Below, piece after piece: positions 42,530 to 51,456 of a stretch of 64,000 nt of DNA; positions within the stretch are counted from its first letter, which is position 1; every line of letters begins with the position of its first letter. The notes under the pieces are model-generated. The model saw only the letters and a list, made by a program, of their open reading frames with translations, searched no databases and was not told the DNA's origin. The DNA comes from Clostridium prolinivorans (lineage in GTDB: Bacteria; Bacillota; Clostridia; Clostridiales; Clostridiaceae). The translations under genes were made by a program, and so were the position numbers. Location: the NCBI RefSeq assembly GCF_004011155.1, contig NZ_RJWG01000002.1, forward strand, positions 1-64,000, given 5' to 3'.

Positions 42530-44380
42530 TTAACTCTTTTTAGTATAAGTTGGAACCTTTTTCTTCATTAATTCAAATACTTCTTCATCACTTTTATTTA
42601 GAACATTTTTAAATTCATCTATAGATTTTTCCAAAAAAGCAATGTCATATTCCATAGGCTTTTCAACAAATATTTTTTTGTGCTCAGTAGAAGTTAATGC
42701 TACTTCATCCATTAAAAGTTCTTCATATAACTTTTCACCAGGTCTTAGTCCTGTATATTCAATTTTTATATCTATATCAGGTCTTAGTCCAGAAAGTTTA
42801 ATAAGGTCTCTTGCTAAATCAGCAATTTTTACTGGATCTCCCATATCTAAAACAAATATTTCTCCACCTTTTGCTATAGCTCCAGCCTGTATAACAAGTT
42901 GAGCTGCCTCAGGTATAGTCATAAAAAATCTTGTTATATCTTTATGAGTTACTGTAACCGGCCCCCCATGAGCTATCTGTTTTTTAAATAGAGGTATTAC
43001 ACTGCCGTTACTTCCAAGTACATTTCCAAATCTAACAGCTACATATTCAGTTTTACTAACTTTATCAAAAGCCTGTATCATAATTTCACAAAATCTTTTA
43101 GATGCACCCATAATATTAGTTGGATTAACTGCTTTATCAGTACTTATTTGAACAAATCTTTCAACTTCATATATATCACTGCATTTAACCACATTATAAG
43201 TACCTAATATGTTATTTTTTACTGCTTCTTTAGGATTTTCTTCCATTAAAGGAACATGTTTATGGGCTGCTGCATGAAATACAACATTAGGTCTATAAAC
43301 TTCAAACACTTCTTTAATTCTTTCATAATCTCTTATAGATGCAATTATTACTTTTAAATCCATATTAGGATATAAATATTTAAGTTCCATTTGTAATTCA
43401 TAAGCATTGTTTTCATATATATCAAGAATTATTAATTTTTTAGGATTAAATTTTGAAATTTGTCTGCAAAGCTCAGAACCAATAGAACCTCCGCCGCCTG
43501 TTACCAATATAGTTTTATTATTTATATATCTGTTTATATTTTCATTATCTAATTTTATAGGTTCTCTACCAAGCAAATCATCTATATTTACATCTCTTAT
43601 TTTGCTTATATTTACATCTCCATGTATTATTTCATATATTCCTGGTATAATTTTTAATTTACATTTAGTTTCTTTACATATATTTAAAATTTTTCTCTGT
43701 TCTATTAAATTCATAGATGGTATTGCTAAAATTATTTCATCAACTTTTTTATCTTTACATATGTTTATTATAGAATTTCTTCCACCTAATACTTTTATTC
43801 CGTTAATTACTTTGCCAAACTTTGATTCATCATCATCTATTATTCCAACTATTTTGTAATTAAGTTCACTATGCTTTTTAATTTCTTTAATAAGCATAGC
43901 TCCCGCATCTCCTGCTCCTATAATCAAAACCCTTGATTTGTTTTTGTTTGAAAATTTTTTTATTTTATCTGCTTTATAATTTGCATTAGCTATTCTATAT
44001 ATTAATCTAATACCGCCAAATAAAATTATACATAAAAGCCAAAAAATTATATGGACAGTAAGAGGAAATCTATAATATTTATGGTTGAAAATTTTGTAAT
44101 TAACCAAGTAACTATAAATTATAAATACAATATTAGAAAGAGTAGTAGAATAAATTATTGAAAGTATTTCTTCAAGAGAAGCATACTCCCATATGCTGTT
44201 ATAAAGCTTAAAAATATAGTTAAAAACCATAAATATAAATGTTACAGGTATAAATGACAAAGCAAAAAACACAATATAATTTTTATCTACTTTAAAATCA
44301 AATCTAAGAAGCAAAGCTAAATATAAAGAAATAAAAATTATACAAATATCGTATATAACAAACTTATTTATTTTTTTCAT
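42530..44380 (-). CDS. Membrane-anchored UDP-GlcNAc 4,6-dehydratase, PglF/CapD/WbpM family
   Basis: Protein of 616 aa. Four N-terminal transmembrane helices (residues ~5-130) precede a CoA-binding-like Rossmann domain (RVLIIGAGDAGAMLIKEIKK) and the catalytic SDR domain. The latter has TGGGGSIGSELCRQI and STDKAVNPTNIMGASKRF, in which Met replaces the usual catalytic Tyr, as in WbpM/PglF enzymes. YEELLMDEVALTSTEHKKIF is near the C-terminus. It makes UDP-4-keto-6-deoxy-GlcNAc, precursor of QuiNAc, FucNAc or bacillosamine-type sugars. Second gene of the leftward cluster, after galU. No aminotransferase for bacillosamine is present here. Confidence 0.92.
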   Translation of the reverse strand: MKKINKFVIYDICIIFISLYLALLLRFDFKVDKNYIVFFALSFIPVTFIFMVFNYIFKLYNSIWEYASLEEILSIIYSTTLSNIVFIIYSYLVNYKIFNHKYYRFPLTVHIIFWLLCIILFGGIRLIYRIANANYKADKIKKFSNKNKSRVLIIGAGDAGAMLIKEIKKHSELNYKIVGIIDDDESKFGKVINGIKVLGGRNSIINICKDKKVDEIILAIPSMNLIEQRKILNICKETKCKLKIIPGIYEIIHGDVNISKIRDVNIDDLLGREPIKLDNENINRYINNKTILVTGGGGSIGSELCRQISKFNPKKLIILDIYENNAYELQMELKYLYPNMDLKVIIASIRDYERIKEVFEVYRPNVVFHAAAHKHVPLMEENPKEAVKNNILGTYNVVKCSDIYEVERFVQISTDKAVNPTNIMGASKRFCEIMIQAFDKVSKTEYVAVRFGNVLGSNGSVIPLFKKQIAHGGPVTVTHKDITRFFMTIPEAAQLVIQAGAIAKGGEIFVLDMGDPVKIADLARDLIKLSGLRPDIDIKIEYTGLRPGEKLYEELLMDEVALTSTEHKKIFVEKPMEYDIAFLEKSIDEFKNVLNKSDEEVFELMKKKVPTYTKKS

Positions 44381-44521
44381 TTAACCACATCCCTCAAACT
44401 AATAAATTTATGTAAAGATACTATTTAAAACAATATATGAATTATTTTCCATAAAATAATTATTAAATGCTTACTTTTACATTTTACCTTATTTTATTTT
44501 TTATTCAAGTAAAATATATAA

Positions 44522-44568
44522 AAAATTACAGGTCTTTTTAGTAAATTTGACTAAAGACCTGTAATTTT
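44522..44568 (-). terminator. Terminator after galU
   Basis: The arms 44522-44542 and 44550-44568 (AATTACAGGTCTTT / AAAGACCTGTAATT core) form a strong hairpin 10 bp past the galU stop. The minus strand continues TTTTATATATTTTAC. The downstream dehydratase gene therefore probably has its own promoter in 44381-44520. Confidence 0.8.
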
Positions 44569-44578
44569 CTTACTTTTA

Positions 44579-45487
44579 TTAATTATCATTATTTATTTCT
44601 TTATATAAATCTTTAAATAAAGGATTATCTTTTATTGTAAGCAAATATTCCATAAAAGGCTTTTTAAGATCTTCTCTTTTAAGTGCAAATTCAACAGTTG
44701 CCTCAAGAAAGCCTAATTTATCTCCTACATCATATCTTCTTCCTTCAAAGTTATATGCATACATAGCTTCGCTGTTTATTAAAGTTTTCAAAGCATCTGT
44801 TAGTTGAATTTCTCCACCTTTACCAGGAGCAGTGTTTTCCAAAACATCAAAAATCTGAGGCGTAATTATATATCTGCCTAATATTGCTATATTTGATGGA
44901 GCTTCTTCTATTTTAGGCTTTTCTATTAAATCTTTAATTTTATAAACTCTATCTTCTATATGCATTCCTTTAATAATTCCATATTTTGAAACTTCTTCTT
45001 TAGGAACCTCTTGAACTCCTATTATTGTTGTTTTATATTCTGTATAACAATCTATAAGCTGTTTTAGACATGGCACTTTACTATCTACTACATCATCCCC
45101 AAGCATTACAGCAAATGGTTCTTTACCAACAAAAGTTTTAGCACAATATATAGCATGGCCTAGTCCTTTAGGTTCTTTTTGTCTTATATAATGTATATTT
45201 ACCATGTTAGATATATCTCTAACCATAGTTAATAATTCTTGTTTATTGTGGGCTTCAAGTTCTTGTTCTAATTCTACAGACTTATCAAAATGATCCTCTA
45301 TAGCTCTTTTATTTCTTCCTGTAATTATAAGAATTTCTTCAATTCCTGATGCTACAGCTTCTTCAATTATATATTGTATAGTTGGTTTATCCACTATTGG
45401 AAGCATTTCTTTAGGCTGAGCCTTAGTTGCTGGTAAAAATCTAGTGCCTAAACCAGCTGCAGGTATTATAGCTTTTTTAACTTTCAT
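44579..45487 (-). CDS. galU: UTP-glucose-1-phosphate uridylyltransferase
   Basis: Nucleotidyltransferase of 302 aa that makes UDP-glucose. Motifs: IIPAAGLGTRFLPATKAQPK with the nucleotide-binding loop, KEMLPIVDKPTIQYI, the metal-binding FAVMLGDDVVD, LIEKPKIEEAPS and GKGGEIQLTDAL. The length and the KPxQ/KP motifs separate it from RmlA. It supplies precursor for glycans and, together with the phosphoglucomutase at 48390-50126, completes the glucose-6-phosphate to UDP-glucose route. It heads the cluster but is followed by its own terminator. Confidence 0.95.
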   Translation of the reverse strand: MKVKKAIIPAAGLGTRFLPATKAQPKEMLPIVDKPTIQYIIEEAVASGIEEILIITGRNKRAIEDHFDKSVELEQELEAHNKQELLTMVRDISNMVNIHYIRQKEPKGLGHAIYCAKTFVGKEPFAVMLGDDVVDSKVPCLKQLIDCYTEYKTTIIGVQEVPKEEVSKYGIIKGMHIEDRVYKIKDLIEKPKIEEAPSNIAILGRYIITPQIFDVLENTAPGKGGEIQLTDALKTLINSEAMYAYNFEGRRYDVGDKLGFLEATVEFALKREDLKKPFMEYLLTIKDNPLFKDLYKEINNDN

Positions 45488-46101
45488 TTGTAAAACTTCC
45501 TTTCTATATTAAACTTAATTATATACTATGATTTAAACCCTAATAAGTATATAAGTATAAATTAACTTTCATTATACAATTTGTTATGATTTTAAAAAAT
45601 TACTGTTATATCAATATATAATGATTAATTTTCAATAAAACTACTTTTTGATATATTTTAAAATAATAATTTAAATTTTTAAAATTTGATTCAGACATTT
45701 AGTAAAATACTAATATTATCTTTCTATTTAAAATTCTTTTACTTATTTTCCTGATTACATATACTATTTTTATTTTAATAGATTTTCGACATAAAAACTT
45801 ATATTATATATATTACCATATTTTGCAGATTTATATTATATATATTACCATATTTTGCAGATTTAATGTATATAAAAACATTACTATTATGAAATATTTA
45901 TTTTCATAATCTTTTTTCATAATATGTAATTAAATATATATTTATAATATTTTTAAATTTATATATTTAAATATTTATAATATTTTTAAGCAATATTTGC
46001 AAACTATTAAATTACTTTTTTCACTTTTTTATATATCTAAAATATAGTATAATACTTAAAGATGTAAAAAAGAATAATATTATGGTAAAGGAAGGTATAA
46101 A
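45488..46101. other. Divergent intergenic region galU / LCP gene
   Basis: A 614-bp gap with no credible gene. It contains a perfect 32-bp tandem duplication (45799-45862) and a second, weaker direct repeat, TTTATAATATTTTTAA at 45941-45956 and 45974-45989. A TATAAT at 46048-46053 is a -10 candidate for the LCP gene, with only a T-rich -35 region. The ribosome binding site GGAAGG is just before 46102. The region probably carries the control of both surface-polymer transcripts. Confidence 0.6.
45799..45862. repeat. Perfect 32-bp tandem duplication
   Basis: Bases 45799-45830 and 45831-45862 are identical (unit begins TTATATTATATATATTACCA and ends TTTTGCAGAT). The two copies abut without a spacer between galU and the LCP gene, about 240 bp upstream of the latter. 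No mismatch suggests recent duplication or replication slippage. Confidence 0.95.
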
Positions 46102-47127
46102 ATGGAAAATAAGAAAAAACATAGCAAAAAAAAGTCTAATAAAAAAAATAAAAAAATTCCTATAATTCTTTCTATATTTATTTTACTTGCATTAGTTGCT
46201 GCTGCTCTTGGAGGATATACTTTTACTCAATTAAATAAAATGAACACAGCTGATCTTTCTAAATCAAATGAAGATTTAGGTATTGATAGTGAAATTGAAA
46301 ATTTAATTAATTCTCAAGATCCAAAAAACAATGTTATAAATATAGCACTTTTTGGATTAGACAGAAGAGATAAAAATGCTTCTAGCCGTTCTGATGCATT
46401 AATGATAGCAAGCATAGATAAAAATCATAAAAAAATTAAATTGTCTTCAATTATGAGAGATACTTATGTTGCAGTTCCTGGACATGGAAATAGAAAGATT
46501 ACAGAAGCTTATGCCTTTGGCGGTCCTCAACTTACAATTAAAACATTAAATCAGAATTTTAAATTAAATATTAAAGATTATGTAGCTGTTGACTTTTTCG
46601 GTTTAGAAAAGATAATAGATTCTATAGGAGGGGTTCCTATTGATGTAAAAGAAAGTGAAATAAAATACATAAATGGCTATATGTCTGAAGTTGCAAATAT
46701 TGAAGGTAAAAGTATTACCCCTATTAAAAAATCAGGTCTTCAAACTTTAAATGGAATGCAAGCTGTTGCCTATAGTAGAATACGATATGTAGGAACTGAT
46801 TACGAAAGAACAGAAAGACAAAGAAAAGTTCTTACAGCAATGATAAAAAAAATACAATCTGCAGGAATAACAAAATATCCTTCTATGGTTAGTGATTTAT
46901 TACCTTATACAGAAACAAGTATTTCTAAAATGGACATACTGTCTATAGGTACAGAAGTTTTAACTTCAGGAATAACTACTATAGATCAAGAAAGATTCCC
47001 TGTAGATGGTTATGGACAAGGAACAACTGTTAATGGTGCTTCTGTTATAAAAGCAGACATGCCTGCGACTATTGATCAAATTCATAAATATATTTTTGAA
47101 GATATAAAGCCTGTCCCAAAAAAGTAA
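46102..47127 (+). CDS. LytR-CpsA-Psr (LCP) family glycopolymer transferase
   Basis: Membrane-anchored phosphotransferase of 341 aa that links undecaprenyl-bound glycopolymers to peptidoglycan. A Lys-rich cytoplasmic tail and one transmembrane helix (about 19-42) precede the LCP domain: IALFGLDRRDKNASSRSDAL (with the phosphate-binding Arg/Asp), SSIMRDTYVAVPGHGNRKIT, IDSIGGVPIDV and AYSRIRYVGTDYERTERQRK (conserved Arg cluster). It is transcribed away from the polysaccharide cluster across a 614-bp gap, and probably attaches that polymer to the wall. GGAAGG precedes the ATG. It ends in a strong terminator. Confidence 0.92.
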   Translation: MENKKKHSKKKSNKKNKKIPIILSIFILLALVAAALGGYTFTQLNKMNTADLSKSNEDLGIDSEIENLINSQDPKNNVINIALFGLDRRDKNASSRSDALMIASIDKNHKKIKLSSIMRDTYVAVPGHGNRKITEAYAFGGPQLTIKTLNQNFKLNIKDYVAVDFFGLEKIIDSIGGVPIDVKESEIKYINGYMSEVANIEGKSITPIKKSGLQTLNGMQAVAYSRIRYVGTDYERTERQRKVLTAMIKKIQSAGITKYPSMVSDLLPYTETSISKMDILSIGTEVLTSGITTIDQERFPVDGYGQGTTVNGASVIKADMPATIDQIHKYIFEDIKPVPKK

Positions 47128-47168
47128 TACAATAAAAAAACAAAATATATAAATAATTTTATAAATAT

Positions 47169-47212
47169 AAAAGCCTTGTAGATAGAAAAATATTTATCTC
47201 TACAAGGCTTTT
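47169..47212. terminator. Bidirectional terminator between LCP and TPR genes
   Basis: The 14-bp arms AAAAGCCTTGTAGA (47169-47182) and TCTACAAGGCTTTT (47199-47212) pair perfectly around a 16-nt loop, with A-rich and T-rich flanks for both convergent genes. Confidence 0.85.
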
Positions 47213-47253
47213 ATATATTAGATTGTAAAATGCCTATTTTACTATATTAATTT

Positions 47254-48330
47254 TTATTTTTTTCCATTTATAATTTTGTCTAATTCTATTACTATCTCAT
47301 CTTTACTATTTAATTTTTTAGCTATATCTAAATGATTTTTTGCTTGATCCATATCACCTATATTTATATAACACATTATTAAATTTGTACATATTTCCAC
47401 AGATTTAGTAGCCTCAAAAGCCTTTCTTAAATATTTTATAGCCGTTTCATAATCTTCAAGTGCAGCATAGTTTATACCAAGTTCATTTACTACTTCAACT
47501 AAAGCATTGTCTAACCCTAAAGCTTCATTAAGATAATATATTGCTTTTTCAAAATTTTCAAGAATTCTATATCCTACAGCAATATAATAATACAAAGAAG
47601 CATTATCTCCATATTCATCTAAAAGAGGAATAAGAAGCTTTAAAGCTTTATTTGCATCTTCATATAAAAGTTCTTTTCCTTTTTCAAAGTTTATTATATT
47701 ATTTAAAGAATGAATAAACTCTGAAATTTCTTCTGTTTTTTTGCCTCCTTTAGATAGATAAGTATTTATAGAAACAAGTGCAAATTCATAATTACCTTCA
47801 TCTCTTTTAATTATAGCTTCATATAAATATGGTAGTGGACTATTACCCACTATTTTAGCTTTATCAATTATATAAAGTTCTTCATCTTTAAAATTTTTAT
47901 CCTTTTGTCTTATAACATCAGCTAAAGTAAGAAGTTTATCATAATTTTCTTCATTTTCTTCTACTTTAACTAGTCCATTTAAAAATATAAAAGCCTCTTC
48001 ATAAAATTCTTTTTTTACTTCATTAAATATAATGCTTTTTATAAATGAAATACTATTTTGTATATTAGAAAGCATTTTTACATAATAGTCTGCATATCTA
48101 AAATGTTCATCAATACCTAAAACATAAAACATGCCTTCTATAAAAAATGTTATTGGTATTTCATCTAAAGATTTTCCATTTTTAATATCTTCAATAATCT
48201 TATTTGATTTTATAGGCATATAAATATCTTCATTTAAATATATATTAAATATTTTCATTAAAGTTTCTTTTTTTATATCTAAAAATAATATATTATTAAG
48301 TTTTTCTGAAAAATAAACTTTCCCTTCCAT
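47254..48330 (-). CDS. Tetratricopeptide-repeat protein
   Basis: Soluble protein of 358 aa, probably a protein-interaction scaffold. At least three TPRs are clear in the C-terminal half: ASLYYYIAVGYRILENFEKA, DNALVEVVNELGINYAALED and KSVEICTNLIMCYINIGDMD. The N-terminal half is helical and less regular. No signal peptide or catalytic motif. ATG at 48330 follows GGAAGGTGAT; a TTG further upstream overlaps that site. It follows the phosphoglucomutase gene but is separated by a terminator, so it has its own promoter. No specific function can be given. Confidence 0.8.
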   Translation of the reverse strand: MEGKVYFSEKLNNILFLDIKKETLMKIFNIYLNEDIYMPIKSNKIIEDIKNGKSLDEIPITFFIEGMFYVLGIDEHFRYADYYVKMLSNIQNSISFIKSIIFNEVKKEFYEEAFIFLNGLVKVEENEENYDKLLTLADVIRQKDKNFKDEELYIIDKAKIVGNSPLPYLYEAIIKRDEGNYEFALVSINTYLSKGGKKTEEISEFIHSLNNIINFEKGKELLYEDANKALKLLIPLLDEYGDNASLYYYIAVGYRILENFEKAIYYLNEALGLDNALVEVVNELGINYAALEDYETAIKYLRKAFEATKSVEICTNLIMCYINIGDMDQAKNHLDIAKKLNSKDEIVIELDKIINGKK

Positions 48331-48349
48331 TTTATCACCTTCCAATCTA

Positions 48350-48390
48350 AAATTATAAGAGTGAACCTTAAAGGCTCACTCTTATAATTT
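48350..48390 (-). terminator. Terminator after the phosphoglucomutase gene
   Basis: The 18-bp arms 48350-48367 and 48373-48390 pair with one mismatch around a 5-nt loop, starting at the stop codon. The minus strand continues AAATTTTAGATTG. It lies directly before the TPR gene's ribosome binding site. Confidence 0.8.
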
Positions 48391-50126
48391 TAGCAGTTAA
48401 AAGCATTATTTACTATAGTCATTATATTATTTTTAAATTTTTCTACTTTATTATCTGCATCTTCTAAGCTATTTCCTATACATGAAACATATATTTTCAT
48501 CTTAGGTTCAGTCCCAGATGGCCTTACCACAAACCACGAACCATCTTCTAATATAAATTTAAGCACATTTGATTTTGGAAGATTTATCTCTTTTTCTCTA
48601 TTATTTATTAAATCCTTTTCTACACTTAATTTATAGTCCATCTTCTTTATTATTTTAACATTATCTATAGAATCTTTCATTGAATTTCTTAAATATTCCA
48701 AAGCCTTTGATATTTTTTCCTGGCCTTCTTTACCTTCAAGCTCTATAGATATTAAACTTTCTTTATAAAAACCATATTTTTCATAAAGTTCCATTAAAGC
48801 ATCATAAAGACTCATACCTTTAGTTTTATAATATAAGCTCATCTCACTTATAAGTACTGATGCAATAACTGCATCTTTATCTCTTACAAAGTCGCCAGCT
48901 AAATACCCATAACTTTCTTCAAAACCAAACAAATATGTATTACTATGAGTTTCTTCAAATTCTTTAATTTTTTCTCCTATATATTTAAATCCTGTAAGAA
49001 CGTTTATAATTTTTACACCAAAATCTTCTGCTATTTTTGCAGCCATTTCAGTAGTAACTATAGTTTTTATAATTGCTCCATTTTCAGGAAGATTATTTGT
49101 TTCTTTAAGAGAAGAAATTATATAATGAGTTAAAAGAACTCCTGTTTGATTACCTGTAAGTACTTTGTACTCTCCTTTATTATCTTTTACTACAACTCCA
49201 ATTCTATCACAATCAGGATCTGTACCAAAAATTATATCTGGTTGTACTTTTTCAGCCATTGAAAGAGCTAATTTAAATACTTTAGGATCTTCTGGATTAG
49301 GATAAGCTGCTGTTGGAAATGTACCATCTGGAAGTTCCTGCTCTTTAACAACAAATACATTTTCATATCCTAATTCTTTTAAAGCTCTTCTTACTGGTAT
49401 ATTACCAGAACCATGAATAGGAGTATATATTATTTTTAAATCCTTTGCTTTTTCTTTGATAAGTTCTTTTCTTATTGTAAGGCTTTTTACTTTATCTATA
49501 TAACTTTTATCTATCTCTTCCCCTATTATATTCAAAAGTCCTTTGCTTTTTGCTTCTTCTATAGATATTTTTTTTACTTGAGAAAAATCTGATACTTCTG
49601 AAATAAATGATAGTATATCAGAAGCTGATTTATCAGTAACTTGTCCACCATCTTCTCCATATACCTTATATCCATTATATTGTTTTGGATTATGAGACGC
49701 TGTAATAACTATTCCTGCCTTAGATTTTAAAGCTCTTACAGTATAAGAAAGCATAGGCGTAGGTCTTAATGATTCAAATAAATTAACTTTAATATTATTA
49801 GCACAAAGTACTGAAGCTGCAGTTTCTGCAAATTCCTTTGACATTATTCTTGAATCATAAGCAATACTTACAGAAATATCGTTTTTATTATATGTATTTA
49901 AAAGATATTGTGCCAATCCTTGTGTTGCTTTCCCTACGGTATATATGTTCATTCTGTTGCTTCCAGCACCAATTACACCTCTAAGCCCTCCTGTACCGAA
50001 TTCTAATTCCTTATAAAATCTGTCCTCCAATTCTTTTTCATCTTTTATAGACTTAAGCTCTTCTTTAGTTGCATCGTCTATTTCATTAGAATTAATCCAT
50101 AAGTTATACCTTTCTTTATATGTCAT
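48390..50126 (-). CDS. pgcA: Phosphoglucomutase (PgcA-type phosphohexomutase)
   Basis: Alpha-D-phosphohexomutase of 578 aa interconverting glucose-6-P and glucose-1-P, providing substrate for GalU. Motifs: RGVIGAGSNRMNIYTVGKAT, catalytic phosphoserine loop TASHNPKQYNGYKVYGEDGG, metal site DPDCDRIGVVV, sugar-binding FGFEESYGYLAGDFVRDKDA and the C-terminal phosphate site RPSGTEPKMKIY. Length (575-585 aa) matches PgcA/PGM2-like enzymes rather than shorter GlmM/ManB. Cytosolic. It has its own terminator and is about 3 kb from galU, with which it works. Confidence 0.95.
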   Translation of the reverse strand: MTYKERYNLWINSNEIDDATKEELKSIKDEKELEDRFYKELEFGTGGLRGVIGAGSNRMNIYTVGKATQGLAQYLLNTYNKNDISVSIAYDSRIMSKEFAETAASVLCANNIKVNLFESLRPTPMLSYTVRALKSKAGIVITASHNPKQYNGYKVYGEDGGQVTDKSASDILSFISEVSDFSQVKKISIEEAKSKGLLNIIGEEIDKSYIDKVKSLTIRKELIKEKAKDLKIIYTPIHGSGNIPVRRALKELGYENVFVVKEQELPDGTFPTAAYPNPEDPKVFKLALSMAEKVQPDIIFGTDPDCDRIGVVVKDNKGEYKVLTGNQTGVLLTHYIISSLKETNNLPENGAIIKTIVTTEMAAKIAEDFGVKIINVLTGFKYIGEKIKEFEETHSNTYLFGFEESYGYLAGDFVRDKDAVIASVLISEMSLYYKTKGMSLYDALMELYEKYGFYKESLISIELEGKEGQEKISKALEYLRNSMKDSIDNVKIIKKMDYKLSVEKDLINNREKEINLPKSNVLKFILEDGSWFVVRPSGTEPKMKIYVSCIGNSLEDADNKVEKFKNNIMTIVNNAFNC

Positions 50127-50359
50127 AATTTCCCTCCTAAAATTATATAATGAACATTTTTATTATACTATAAAATCGTGGAAATAAAATACATTTTTTT
50201 ATATATTATTAATTTTTTATATTTATTCTTAATACGGGCGATTTTTCATTACATCTATTATAAAATTTAATTGTGCCAAACTTAAGTTATTTTTATATTT
50301 ATAAGGTACTTTTTCAAACTATAATAGAGGTAAGTTTTTAATTAACTCTATTGTAAAAA

Positions 50360-50475
50360 TATGTGTAAATAAACTTATACTGTGCAAAGAAACTTTAATA
50401 TCAAAATAGGCACAAATCAAAGTGCTTTCGTTAGACTCACTAAAGCTTAACAAAAACACTTAATTTGTGCCTAAT
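50360..50475. repeat. Palindromic repeat element, decayed copy
   Basis: Begins AATATGTGTAAAT, the same arm as the full element, and then has an inner inverted repeat GGCACAAATC (50409 on) / AATTTGTGCC (to 50472) around GTGCTTTCGTTA and ACTCACTAA, matching the full copy read on its minus strand. The outer right arm is missing. One G-for-A change is matched by a compensating C in the opposite arm (GGCACAAAT / ATTTGTGCC versus GACACAAAT / ATTTGTGTC). Confidence 0.7.
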
Positions 50476-50510
50476 AATATTTAATTTATAATTATTTATA
50501 CATTAAATAT

Positions 50511-50540
50511 TATTTATAAATATTTATAAATATTTATAAA
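50511..50540. repeat. 10-bp tandem triplication
   Basis: Three adjacent identical copies of TATTTATAAA at 50511-50520, 50521-50530 and 50531-50540, in a non-coding region next to the decayed palindromic element. Confidence 0.9.
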
Positions 50541-50629
50541 TTTTATATAAATGTTGATATTTTAATACTCTAAAATCCTATAAATTAGTTTATAAAATTT
50601 TTATTTAGTTTCAAATTACAAATTGCATT

Positions 50630-51226
50630 TTATGCATTTGAACTACTTGAAACATTTGGAGTATCTTTTATTATTACGCTTGTATTTCCATCAACTACTG
50701 TGCCTATAACTGTATTGGGATTATCTATAAATGTAATTTCATCAGACACTTCTATATCCATTAATCTATATGTATCACCAAATTTTAAATTTGAAATATC
50801 TGCATTAATAGTTTTAGGCATATTAGAAGCAGCGCATTGTACTTTAACTTTGTTACGTTCTTTTTGAAAAATTTTACCATCTTTTATTATATTGTCTTCT
50901 CCAATAAAAGAAATAGGAATTTCTGTAACAATTATAGAATTACTATTTAATGATTCTAAATCTATATGCATTAATTTTCTATTTACTGGATCTTTTTGTA
51001 CTTCTTTTATTAATGCTTTATGCTCTTGACCATCTATGTTTACAGTGATTACACCATGTTCACCACTATTTTCTATTTCTTTTGAAATTTCCATCTCAGC
51101 AATTTCAAATAATAAATTAGACATATTTTTCCCATAAAGTACTCCTGGTACTTTACCATTTCTTCTTTCTTTTTTGGCTTCATGATTACTCTTTTTTTCT
51201 CTTTTTACAGCATTTAAAATCTCCAT
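50630..51226 (-). CDS. Ribosomal protein L25 / general stress protein CTC
   Basis: L25/TL5/CTC family protein of 198 aa that binds 5S rRNA. The N-terminal L25 domain has REKKSNHEAKKERRNGKVPG and VLYGKNMSNLLFEI. A beta-rich C-terminal TL5-like domain follows (KLMHIDLESLNSN, IVTEIPISFIGED) and a serine-rich tail (NVSSSSNA). ATG at 51226 is preferred because TAGGAGGGAT lies just upstream; an ATG 33 bp earlier lacks a site. CTC forms with this two-domain layout are stress-induced in B. subtilis. No strong terminator is visible. Confidence 0.88.
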   Translation of the reverse strand: MEILNAVKREKKSNHEAKKERRNGKVPGVLYGKNMSNLLFEIAEMEISKEIENSGEHGVITVNIDGQEHKALIKEVQKDPVNRKLMHIDLESLNSNSIIVTEIPISFIGEDNIIKDGKIFQKERNKVKVQCAASNMPKTINADISNLKFGDTYRLMDIEVSDEITFIDNPNTVIGTVVDGNTSVIIKDTPNVSSSSNA

Positions 51227-51456
51227 TTTTATCCCTCCTACTTCTTCTATTATTGCCATTATTTAATATTTATATACATTGCATATTATGAGAATAATAC
51301 TAAATAAAAGCTTTTATAATAAAATATTTATAATATATTGTATTTAATATTGCATTTAAAAACTCTATATCCTATAATAATGTTGTTTTACATATATATA
51401 AATTTATTATTTTTTAAATTTAGCAGCGTACTTTATGAAAGAAGGTGTTTTTTTTA

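Larger units (their letters stand above)
50127..50629. other. AT-rich intergenic region with a decayed repeat element
   Basis: About 500 bp between the phosphoglucomutase start and the L25 stop. It contains a partial copy of the palindromic element (50360-50475), a 10-bp triplication (TATTTATAAA at 50511-50540) and otherwise stop-rich AT sequence. No gene is supported and no strong terminator for the L25 gene is visible. Confidence 0.65.

Noticed and set aside
43407-43859. 150-aa plus-strand open frame opposite the PglF-like dehydratase
   Set aside because: Shadow of a conserved Rossmann domain; no ribosome binding site.
45488-46101. Riboswitch or small RNA in the galU-LCP gap
   Set aside because: The region is long, but I found only AT-rich sequence, simple repeats and weak hairpins, without a recognisable riboswitch core.
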